The translations under genes were made by a program, and so were the position numbers. A stretch of DNA of 64,000 bases, from positions 6,882,001 through 6,946,000 of the forward strand of contig NC_135261.1 in assembly GCF_964204865.1 (NCBI RefSeq). The letters run 5' to 3'. Source of the DNA: Styela clava. Taxonomy: Eukaryota > Chordata > Ascidiacea > Stolidobranchia > Styelidae. Below the pieces are notes generated by a model. It saw nothing but the letters and a program-made list of their open reading frames with translations. It had not been told where the DNA came from and made no database searches. Shown in pieces: positions 1-10,800 of the stretch (its first letter is position 1; every line of letters begins with the position of its first letter).

Positions 1-173
1 GAGCAATATAATCCGGCCAGCGACACTTCACTGAATTAGATTAACAAAAAAGCTGTATTGACGATTATATTCTTCATGCGAATGACTTTCAACCTTTCAT
101 TTTGGCCCACGAGCAACAAAAGTTGGCCGACCCCCGCTCTACATGCTAACTCATTTATCAAACCCTTTTTCAG

Positions 174-3100
174 AAAAATTCAGCGTTCGACAACAGATGA
201 AAGATGCTTTATTAAAGCTGGTTGAGAACAGACCTGAAGACCCACTGCTTTTTCTTTCCAATTTCTTTGATACTGTTTCTTCAGAAAACCGAGCTGACAG
301 GGTACGATTTAGTATAATTTTTATAATGAATAAAGTATAATAATTATAATGAATCTAGAATTTATTCAGGGTTCAGAGAAATATACACCCTAAACTGAAA
401 GTTATACTGTAAAAGTACAGTTGTAAAATGAAATTGTTAAATAGTATCTTTTAATATTATTTATCTGATTAAGCTATTTTATTCTTGCTATGATGATGCT
501 CTTTTTGGCACTGTCTGAATTATAAGTAACTTCAGAGGTTTTCTCTGAATGTTGCTTGATTCATTGATGACAGTCTGATATATGCGCTCACTAATCTGAA
601 TGCAAGATCATCTTCCTCTGTGAAATGAGAGTAGAATTATCATTTAAATTGAAATTCATTCAAAAATTCAATATGGTATAATAATGGTATCATATAACAT
701 CTGTATGAAAAATTCAATTTCAAATGTGTCAAATTCTGTGGATATTTATATTTGAAGCTTTAATAAATGTATTAACTCCAAGCTCATATACGATAAACTG
801 CTACTCCAGAAGTATGTGCACCAAGATGGCGGACACCGGAACGTCGTATGTGTACCAGGTTAGGGTTAGGCCATAATTTTATTCCAATTTTCCTTATTTT
901 AGTTCTATAACGGGTTCAGGGACTAGCCAAGTGACTCCCATAGTATTTGTACCTGAAATTATGGCCTAACCCTAACCTGGTGCACATACGACGTTCCAGT
1001 GTCCGCCATCTTGGTGCACATACGTCTGGAGCGCCGATAAACTATGTATGTTAAAATGATGAAAATAGGAAAAAACAAATTTGTAGTCTTAAAATTTTTT
1101 TTCTGATCATTTATTTTACCTGAATTCTGTCTATCTTGGTCACATGCTCTTTTTTTTAATTTTTTTTCTAGATTTCTCATGCTGCAAGAACGTTAAAACT
1201 GTCTCATCATTCGAGTCCTGCTTTCAATAACAACGTTATATTGGCATACGATATTCTTAGTGCACCTAAAAGTATGATTTTCCTTTATAGTATATTTGAT
1301 TTGTTAGCAAATTTTTTCTAAACATCAATTCTTTGCAAACAAATTCTTGCTATGATGATGCACTTTTTGGCACTGTCTGAATTATAAGTAACTTTGAAGG
1401 TTTTCTTTGAATGTTGCTTGATTCATTGATGACAGTCTGACATATGCGCTCACTAATCTGAATGCAAGATGAATTGATGTTTGATTTCATAACGAGTCGT
1501 TTGTTAGAAAAATTAGAGTGTAGATTAGAACAGGAATGGTCAAAATCGAAATGGTCAAATTTACTATACCAAATACATTCTGAAATTATAATTTTGAATA
1601 CAGAATAAAACGGGGCATGTTCCACAGAAAATTCATATATATACCATTTGAAATGAATAAAATTATATTTGATTATGCAGAATGTTCGAAATAACGTTAT
1701 TCAATATTTTCTTATTAAAGTATAAAAAGTAAAACTAATTTCATTTTTTATCTGGCTTTCTCATGTCACAGACTCAAGGTGACAAATTTCCAAATGGAAA
1801 TATACTAAAAAATATTTCTAAATCAGGAATTAAATATATCGAATATGATTGATTTCAAACGATTACATGCAGCCTCTACTTGGTGAGGACCAATTTGTAT
1901 AAATTTTGATTGGGCCTTTCTGGTTGATACATCAATTTTCCATACATCAGTTTTCCCAATCCAAAATTGATTTCTCCAGCAAAAAGGTTTATACATTCTT
2001 CTTTCCTTCAGACCCAAGTTCGAAGAAGCTTGCAAACAAACGTTCAGGAATGTCTGGAGCAATACATGAAGAATTTATCAAGTTTATTTGTTCCGATGTT
2101 CCTGATGAATTAAAAGAAAATCTTGTTGATAAAGTTTGTTGCAAGTGGAATGAAATGGTTCCATATGAAGTTTTCAAATACAGTGTTACTGTAGCTTATG
2201 TTTTGTTAGGTACGTGTACATTTTTTCATTTATTTTGCAAATTGTGGGATTTTTTGGATATTTATGTCTTGAATAGCAAGTGGCGTTTGTTGTTGTGCAA
2301 GTTTGATCCCAATTGGCAATTACCGTACTTTTTTAAATTTATTTTAAATTTTCTTATCCGGTAATACTTGAAGCATTTGTTTTTGTCATCATAAATCTAG
2401 ATATAGATAGTGAGATATGCAATAAATTGATGGATTTTTATGATGTTTGAAAGATATCTTGAAATCTTATTATCTACATCTGGGGTGTGCAAACTGCGGC
2501 CCGCGGGCCAAATATGGCCCACATAAAGAAAATTGTGCGCCCGCGGAGAAGTGCCAGCTAGCAAAATCCTGTTGCAAAATACACAATGTTATAAAAACTG
2601 TATTTCTCATTGAATTCGTTTACAGTCGGTGTGACAATCAATTTGAATAGCAGTTTTTTCTTTAGAAATTTATTCGTTTTAACTCGCATTTCTGCAAGGA
2701 CCCCTAGCAATGCCGTAAGATCAATAACAAAATGAAACGATTTTTCGTGCCTGCAACTACTAGAAAAGCTATCTTAAATAAAGGTGCCGACCCACGGATG
2801 CACTCATTTACTTTGTATCTAGCCTTACTGTGATGAAGATTGCACACCCCTGATCTACATTATTATTTTTCTCAATAAACAAATGACTCATTTATTTTCA
2901 ATTTTTTTTATTTCTCAACAAACAATATTTCACAGATTTTATTGAACTCTCTGAAGACTTGTTCAAAACCCTGAGTGGAAAAAATGAAATGGCCGACAGG
3001 TTTGTTATTATTTGAATTTTTTGAATTTTCAAATCAGATCATTTGTAAAAATATTTTCTTGCTATGATGATGCACTTTTTGGCACTGTCTGAATTATAAG

Positions 3101-4161
3101 TAACTTCAGAGGTTTTCTCTGAATGTTGCTTGATCTATTGATGACAGTCTGATATATGCGCTCACTAATCTGAATGCAAGATTTCCTTTACTTTTTGAAC
3201 AATTTTGTCTTAGTTTATTTTGCCAAAATTACCAAAGGAGTTTTATATTACCGGTATTTCCAAATTTCCATCCCAATCAAGCTTAAAGTTGATTCCTTAA
3301 TTTAGTTTCCATATTTCCAGATATTTATGTGATACTACTGTTGAAACGTTCAGTGAATCGTTGCTTCGAAGCAACAATAATTTTGTGAAATCTGATGACA
3401 ATTTTTCTCACGCAATGGAGGCAGGAAAGAAATTGAGACCCGATAATCTGGCCTCTGCTATGTTGCAGGTATCGACATTCGACATCAATATTATATCTGA
3501 ATAGTGAATTTACTAAAATTTATCTTTTCGTCTGATTTTAATTTTGTAAATTGCAAATTTTGCATTTGCATTAAGATTGCATTGCTTATGCACATGATTA
3601 ATAATAATTATATTACTTGAATAATAATACAACTACCAAAAACTTTTTAAAAACTTCAGCAAAGATTCTCCATTTTATTTCAGATTTTTAGGAGTATTCA
3701 ATTATTAAGTTGAAAATTGAAATTTATTCAAGTTTGCATTTCTTAATTTGAAATTATTCAAAGATGTCTTAATAATTCCTATAATGGTAATTATGAAAAT
3801 TTTACTCACCAAATCTTGGAATGTCAATTTTTAATACAATATGAATTGTATTATTATAATTTATCAGTAAATTTGCAAGAAAGAGGGAAAAGCTATTAAA
3901 CATATTTCGACATTCTCTTAATTTCCCTGATACCCTTTCTATTCTGATGAATAGTTTTAAGAGTTATGACGATTTGAAGTCTGTGCTTTTATCTTGTTCA
4001 CACTATAAACTTGTGAATTCATTTGCGGTTACTTGACTGACACAATTCTTTAATTTCAGGCGAAAGAAGATGAAGGGGATGCAAAAAATTTAATGGACGA
4101 ATCAGAATTTCTTCATTTAATGACAAATGTTTATCTTAGTAATGTCAAATGTTTAAAATAA
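174..4161 (+). CDS. TPGS1: Tubulin polyglutamylase complex subunit 1, 3' portion
   Basis: TPGS1 is a non-catalytic subunit of the neuronal/ciliary tubulin polyglutamylase complex, which adds glutamate side chains to tubulin. Exons: 174-301, 1172-1271, 2012-2209, 2936-2999, 3321-3468 and 4060-4161. All have AG acceptors and GT donors, and reading phases join without a break to the TAA at 4159-4161. Recognisable blocks are ALLKLVENRPEDPL in the first exon, SHHSSPAFNNNVILAYDILS in the second (family signature AHHS..AFNNN), YEVFKYSVTVAYVLL in the third and LRPDNLASAML followed by FLHLMTNVYLSNVK at the C-terminus. The first exon begins at an acceptor (cag ending at 173) with two bases completing a codon, so the start codon lies upstream of the window. 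An ATG at 143 is in frame but sits in the intron-like pyrimidine run before that acceptor. Introns 1, 2 and 4 each hold a box C/D snoRNA; intron 3 holds a hAT-type MITE. PIGG follows 708 bp downstream on the same strand. Confidence 0.9.
483..607 (+). ncRNA. Intronic box C/D snoRNA, copy 1 (TPGS1 intron 1)
   Basis: A 6-bp terminal stem (tcttgc 483-488 with gcaaga 602-607) brackets a C box ATGATGA at 490-496 and a D box CTGA at 596-599. Internal D' (CTGA 515-518) and C' (TTGATGA 564-570) boxes are present. Between D' and C' lies a 14-bp stem with one bulged base (524-537 with 543-557). Copies of about 125 nt occur in two other introns of the same gene in the same orientation. This is the classical arrangement of an intron-encoded snoRNA guiding rRNA 2'-O-methylation. 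The guide upstream of the D box, tatgcgctcactaat, is identical in all three copies. I do not recognise a named family. Confidence 0.82.
800..1035. mobile_element. Foldback MITE with 8-bp target duplication
   Basis: The two ends are long inverted repeats: gctactccagaagtatgtg at the left and the reverse complement of cacatacgtctggagcgcc at the right, continuing through motifs resembling accaagatggcggacaccgg. The element is flanked by a perfect 8-bp duplication GATAAACT (792-799 and 1036-1043). The inner arms contain ggttagggttagg and cctaaccctaacc. It lies in TPGS1 intron 1. This is the founding copy for the family annotated elsewhere in this window as 'foldback MITE'. The 8-bp duplication is typical of hAT-type transposition; no transposase is encoded. 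Confidence 0.85.
1345..1469 (+). ncRNA. Intronic box C/D snoRNA, copy 2 (TPGS1 intron 2)
   Basis: Same architecture as copy 1: terminal stem tcttgc 1345-1350 with gcaaga 1464-1469, C box ATGATGA 1352-1358, D' CTGA 1377-1380, D CTGA 1458-1461. Its internal stem differs from the other copies (tttgaag 1393-1399 with ctttgaa 1405-1411, against ttcagag with ctctgaa), yet every pair is kept: one G-C is replaced by A-U and two further pairs become G-U wobbles. It starts 73 nt downstream of the exon donor at 1272. Confidence 0.82.
2480..2852. mobile_element. hAT-type MITE (GGGGTGTGCAA family)
   Basis: Termini ctggggtgtgcaaac and the inverse of gattgcacacccctg match at 13 of 15 positions and are bounded by a perfect 8-bp duplication ATCTACAT (2472-2479 and 2853-2860). 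The interior has the G/C-rich gcggcccgcgggcc segment common to several repeats here. It sits in TPGS1 intron 3, between exons ending at 2209 and starting at 2936. No transposase coding is visible. Confidence 0.88.
3057..3181 (+). ncRNA. Intronic box C/D snoRNA, copy 3 (TPGS1 intron 4)
   Basis: Third copy: terminal stem tcttgc 3057-3062 with gcaaga 3176-3181, C box ATGATGA 3064-3070, final D box CTGA 3170-3173. The internal stem is identical to copy 1 and the guide region is unchanged. The host intron is only 321 nt (3000-3320), and the snoRNA lies 58 nt after the donor. It differs from copy 1 mainly by the inversion tctatt for ttcatt before C' and at one base after the C box. Confidence 0.82.
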
Positions 4162-4869
4162 TGTAGTACTGTGTTTTATTCTTATTTACACTGTGCCATT
4201 TAGGTTGTTGAAGTTTTATTTTCTAGATATCTTTTCTATACTTAGTAAAACCATTTAGAATGCCAGGAAACTACTTTATTTTAAAATATTAAAATAGTTG
4301 AATGAATGAATATTTCTAAAAAGGGTTGTTATAGAGAGAGATTAGTTTGATTACCTCAGTGAAATGGTATTGAAATGATTTTGCTCTGTTAACGTTTTCC
4401 ATCGTTAAAGTTATTTATTTATATATATATATATATTTATATTTCAACCGGATATAAATACATATAAAATTACTGGTGTGTGAAGCATCTTCGGTTCAAA
4501 GATGTTTGTATTTTACATAAGTTTTGTCAATCTGGCGCTCCAATGGCTTATTGATAACATTCAATGAATTGTTGTGATTTGTATCATTCTAAAACTGTTT
4601 GTTCATTTTAATTAATGCTAACAAAATACCTAGATAATATATCAGCTATTTGTGGAAATTTTCAAAAATATTATTTTATCCGAATAATTTTCAATTATCT
4701 TCAATTTTTTTAAATTTCTTCAAGTTTTTTCTGTTGTGTGGTTTTATATTTAATGAGTTGTCTCTATCTGAATTCCGTGTTTTATGATGATTTCTCATTT
4801 ATAGATCTTTATTTTTCACAAAATTTATCCTTTGTTCTTGTAGTTTTTAAAATATATTTTAGATAAAAA

Positions 4870-7800
4870 ATGAAATTTAAATGGAGGTTGATGTGTTTTT
4901 ATTTTATAACTGTTCTTGGAATATTCGTCTATCTCAAGGTAAATATTTGTATTTTTTTCTTGATTTGGGAAAGAGATTTCACTCTGAATAGGGCTCTAGG
5001 CTAACAGTCTATTAAAGTGGTTGGTTAGGTCGCCTTCAAAATTTTCCAACTATTTTCCACAGAATGAGAACTTCAATTAATCTATTTGGAGTGATGATTC
5101 CCTGATCATCCAGTGGTGTGAGAGCAATTTTAGTTGGTCAATTTGACAAAGCAACTCACCAACAATAGCGTTAATACCAAACTAAAGTCTCCAATCTTTC
5201 AGACTTCCAATTAGATTTTGCCTGTCACAGCTCCCCTGGTGAAACTCTTGAGTTTACTTATTTGTTCTTCATTTTTACATGATTGGTTTTTTCTAGTTGG
5301 AAAATATAAACTTGACTACTAGCGATGTAAGGCAATCGTTCTCTAAGAAAAGATATTTTGAATGATACAGAGTTTTCTGTAGCTGTTATCTGAAGTTCAA
5401 AAGTCTTATTCAAAGTTTTTACATTTGAGATAATAGTTAATGGTAAGCCAATTGTCACAGAAATAATTAAAGCAAATTTTAGGCAGTTATGAATCTCTAC
5501 TATCTATAATAGATCATGAAAAAAGTCAAATAAACAGTGAAATGAATTTTAATTTATTTTTAAGGGATTTTTTCCAGTCAAGATTTCCAGAGTTGGTTTC
5601 AGTAGTGAAGATGATATTCCTCCTGCACCATCTGATAGTGATATATTACTTCAACTCAGTAGTGTGGATTTCCATTCTCCTGATAACACTCCTACTGTCA
5701 AATCAAAAGGTATAATTCGCTACCATATTTAGGTTAATAAGGAGATCACGCTGGAGTCGTTATTCATTTATTTACATTATGTTCAAATTGCACCGGAAAG
5801 TCCAATGAAACTGGATACATTCAAAATTTGTGTATTCAAAGAGCAAATTCTTGAATTGAAATGCAATTTAAAATATTTTCATTATCATTTCATTGAATCC
5901 TATCCTAAATGTCTAAAATCTGATAATTCGATGTACTTTATTGAACCTCAGACTCTGACAATGTAAAATTAATAAAAGTCGTAACTGAAGAGTATTTTAC
6001 ATTTCTGATTTGTGATATTTTTCCCAGTTTATTATGATTGGGTCTCGGAATATATTAGATTCCCCTTATTTGAAAATATTATTTCAGTATAATAAATGAC
6101 TAGATTATTGAAGTTTGGGATTAACAGTAGGTCCATCTATGTCTTTTCCTCTATTTACGCTCAAATGTGATCTTTCAATGATATTTTTTTACTGTGCAAC
6201 TAATGCCAAATTAAATTCTCATTTTCAATATAAGCTAGTTATTTACAATTATTATATGCTATGTTTTTCTGTGTGTTTCACTGTCTAATCAGCTTTGGTC
6301 TTTAATTAAGTTTTCTACACTTTATTCCCATTAATCAATAATAACGAATTACCTTTAGATCCACTACCTAAGAACTTCACAAAGCTTGTATTGGTCGTGA
6401 TCAATGGCCTTCGTGAAGATTTTGTTTTTGCTTCTCATCATTTGCACAATTTACCATTTATACACAAATTATTACTTGGAGGTGATGCAGCAGGTTTTAT
6501 TTCAAGAGCTGAGGCACCTACATTGACAATGCCTAGAATTAAGGTATGGTGTCTAGCAAATTACCAGAGCATTTAGGTTTATTAACAAAGAATTCTATTT
6601 GAAAAATTCAGTTTTGGAGTATTTTTTTTGTACAATTTTTTAATTTGACAATTAAATCATAATTTGTGACAAATTTTTTGTATTAAATTCATGATTTTTC
6701 TTATAAAATGCTGAAATCAGAATTCGGAATATCACGAATCTGTAGCAAAGTATTCCTTAATATATAACTCTATAATCCTATTTATTTAACTCTATTCATG
6801 GGTTTAATCAGTTATTTTTCAAGTAGTTCCATAATCTAGTAATATTTCTTATTTTAATAGTTGTTGAAATAAAATTTTGCTTGTGCATGTCAAATTCAGT
6901 TTGCCAGAAAAGTGACAACAAAAATAAATTTTATAAAAAAAAATTTGTTTCCAAATTTGTAGCCTATTTTTAAAATTGAAATATTTCTAATCTGATATTT
7001 TTCCCCATTTTTCTATCAGAAAATTCAGCAATAAAAGCATTGTACTAATAATATGAACTTATTTTCGTGTAAGCAAAGAACGCCATCATTACCAAATGTG
7101 ATATTTTTCATTTGCAATGCAGTTGAAATATGTTATTCCCAAATTCATCTAAAAAAAAATTTCAGCCAATTTGGTAACTTTGTATACATGCAGTGTCTGC
7201 TTTCCCAGTTACTGGTTCAGAAATTGTGTATTATTTCATAAAAAATGTACGAATTTTTGTCCACAATCTTACACTATTTCATGTATATTTCATCGCAGGC
7301 ACTTATGACAGGCAGTGTTCCGGGTTATGCTGACGTTATTTTAAGTCTCGATGCCGCAAAGGAATTAAAAGAAGATAATTTCATCAGAAATGCATTTTCA
7401 GCTGGAAGATCTATTGTATTCTATGGTGACGACACATGGACCAGGCTACATCCTGGGAAATTTAAAAGACAAAATGGTGTCAGCTCTTTCTTTGTGACAG
7501 ATTATACAGAGGTTTGACAATTTAATTTGGAGTTTTACGTATGAATTTTGCTTGCTTGGTGTTTTATTGACAGAGTGTTAATGACTGTAGCAGTGTCACT
7601 GTTTCAGTAGACTCTTTTTCAAATAAAATATTTCGAAAGTTTTGATATGTGATGCCTATGGTTAAGAGCGAAAATGTACAATTACCTAATGAAAAAAATT
7701 TGTGTTTGTTTTAATTATTTCAGTAAATTGCGCCCAATTACGGCCCACGTAACGATTTAATATGGAATGCCGAAGTGAAATAGTTTGACACGTAATGTTT

Positions 7801-10800
7801 TTACTATTTTGCATTCTAGATATCCCTCGACTTTTACATCATTATTATATTTAAACTCAATTGTCATACCAATTCAATTATACCAGTATCCTATCTATAA
7901 ATACCAGTATTAGAATTACATACGAGTCTCGTCCTTGTGGGCGCTCCTCTCTCCCGGCCCTCAAATGTTCCCCCGATTCTAATTTTAACCTCCCGGTCAA
8001 TCAACTTTGGGAACCACTGCCTTAAATGCTGTTAATGATCTCAATCCTATATTGAATATTATTTAATTCATTCAGGTTGATAAAAACATCACACAACATG
8101 TAAAAACTGAGTTGAACTATCCTGATCATTTTGATATGATGGTTTTACATTATATTGGACTTGGACATATCGGCCATATTGCAGGTATTTATATATCAGT
8201 GGATTAGGAATTTTGCAAACTTTTTCTGAATTCTTTATCCAAATGCGTTTATTACATTCGGAACTGATAATTATCAGTGTTCCTATCCAAACATGGACAG
8301 GTACAAATCTGTGGTTTTCCATGTGACATGCTGTCTCATCAACTCTTCTCTAAGCCAGGATTATTTATTCCTGAAAAATGCCCAAAGCTAGGTTTTCGTG
8401 ACCTATGAATTGACCTCTAAACCAGCATAATCCGCTTTGGCCTAATTCAGTGATCGGCAAAGTTTTTTTAGTCGAGGCCCAAATAATAAAATGAAAAAGG
8501 TTTTATAGCACAATTCAGTTAGGCCCACCAGATAATGCTCGACAACCCACAGTCTGCTTACTACTGGCCTAGTCTAATATACCATTCCTACTGTTTGGAC
8601 TTTGGGTAACCAATAGCCATTTGACTTTGACTTGGTTATTGATTTTGTGTATATTTAACGACTGATATTTTCATTTTTAGGAGCAAAAAGTCCTCTGATT
8701 GACTCTAAACTCAAAGAAATGGATTTTGTAATTCAACAGATATATGAAACATTGCAGAAACATGTAAGTGTATGCGTTATTCCTTAGAATTTAGAGAGAC
8801 AGGGAGAGATTTATTTCCGTCAACCAGGAAAAACGAGCATTGCAATAATAATAATAAAAATATACAAAAACAATCTAAGTTTTTCAGTATAGGCTGGGTG
8901 GAGCAATATGACCATATGGTCAACCGAGTCAGCTCCCCTTATGTTTGTATGAAAGATTTACGTTATGTTCTGTGATAATAACGCTACAAGGCTCTTTTTA
9001 AATTTTTCAAAAGGGAACAATTTTTGTTCCTCTACTTAGTGGCCGCTGTTACCATCTTTCCTTGCTTTTTGGCTTGAACCAATGAACCAATACCGTTGCG
9101 CAACATTGTTATCGCTATATTTGAGCATTACTCTCTTGTTTTGATATATGAGTATTTATTATTATAATCACTTTATGCACTCTAATTTATTTTTCAAAAT
9201 TGCATATAATCATCGATTTTAACTTTATAAAATTTTAAGTTATACTTGTCTAGCTTATATTGTCAGTATAGAAAATTGAATGCTTGTTTTTCCCTGGCTA
9301 TCTTTAACATATAGATAATCAGGCGTAACACAGGCAAAGATTGAATAAAACATAAGAGTACTAACAGTGCCATATATATTGCGCTTCTTGAGTTCTTTGT
9401 TTTTACAAAAATTAGACATTCCAATTTTCAAGTTTGATATATAAATGGTTTCAAGGCAAAACGGCAAATGTTTGATTTTATAAAAAAGTATTACAATAAA
9501 TGGGTGCGATGTAGGTTAGTACCTAATCATAGATTAAAGCAATATTTACTTAGTATTCTAATAAAAGTTACAGAACTTTTTTTTAGTTGAACTATGTATA
9601 ACTGAGGAAGTCTGACCTTGGTCAGACAGAATGTTACAGAAATGTATTTGTGTTAATGTGCAGTAAGACGCTTGAATCCCTTAGGAAAGTTGCAGAGGTT
9701 TAAAAATATAAAATATATGTTTTTCTTATTTTCTAAAAGCAGCTTTTTCAAGTTTCAAAAGGGCATGTTTTTTGGGGTTTTTGCAATCAATATTTCTTTT
9801 CTTCTATTTATATCTATTCCATTTATTTCGTGTAGACACAATTTTGATTTACAATTTTTTTACTTCTTCAGGATGCTGAGAAAAACTCTCGCAGTCTCAT
9901 TGTGGTGACAGGAGATCATGGTATGACAGATAAAGGTAGTCATGGAGGAACAACACATCATGAGAGAAATACACCGTTATTGTTCTTGAGTCCTAAGATT
10001 AGTTTGGAATCTGATATGTAAGTGGAAATATAGTCCAATTTGATCAAACTTTGCTATTATTGATTTATAATACAAAAAGGGATTATTCTAGATATTTTAG
10101 AATATTAGATTACTTTTTTTCTTAAAACATTTAATATTCCAAAAATATGTTTTCAGAATGATTTTTTAATGTGTATTGTTGAAATATAATATAAACTTTG
10201 AATATTAATTTAAAACTTTTTTCACTATTAATAAACACCATTCAAAGATCTTTTTGTTTTGCCAATATTGGGTTTGCTTTTATATATATTTATAGTTTAT
10301 ATATTTATTCATACAGCTTCACACAAGTACGAATAGATTTATGAAAAAACTTAAATTACGGTTTCGTGTTTTATGATTGTTGCATCGTACATCAAAATAT
10401 GCCAATTTGTATAAGTCATTTTTTACTCTGAATGATCAAATCCATTTATATCAGTCCCAGGCTGGCATTATTGTGATTATAAGACTTTTATCTTTTGTGT
10501 GTGTACCACTATGGAAGAAACTAATTTTGTTCGCCTATTTTAAATCGAGTTGTGTAAAGGGACTGAAGCCTATGGGCAGAGGGTGTATTCACTTGGCTAA
10601 CACAGACAGTCCCCGAACTCCCAATAAAACTAAAATGAGGAAAATTATGGCCTAATCCTAACCTGGTACACATACTACGGGAGTACAGTCTTTTCTTTTG
10701 TATCATCCAATACTTCTTTTCAGAAGTGATATCCCAACTGAAGTGCAACAGATAGATCTTACATCAACATTATCAGTGTTGTTTGGTTTACCAATACCAA

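Noticed and set aside
143-173. ATG at 143 as the start of TPGS1
   Set aside because: The stretch before 174 is a pyrimidine-rich acceptor, and family proteins have a longer N-terminus.
960-1010. Telomere or interstitial telomeric array (taaccctaacc)
   Set aside because: Only two hexamer units, always inside foldback MITE copies at fixed positions; not an array.
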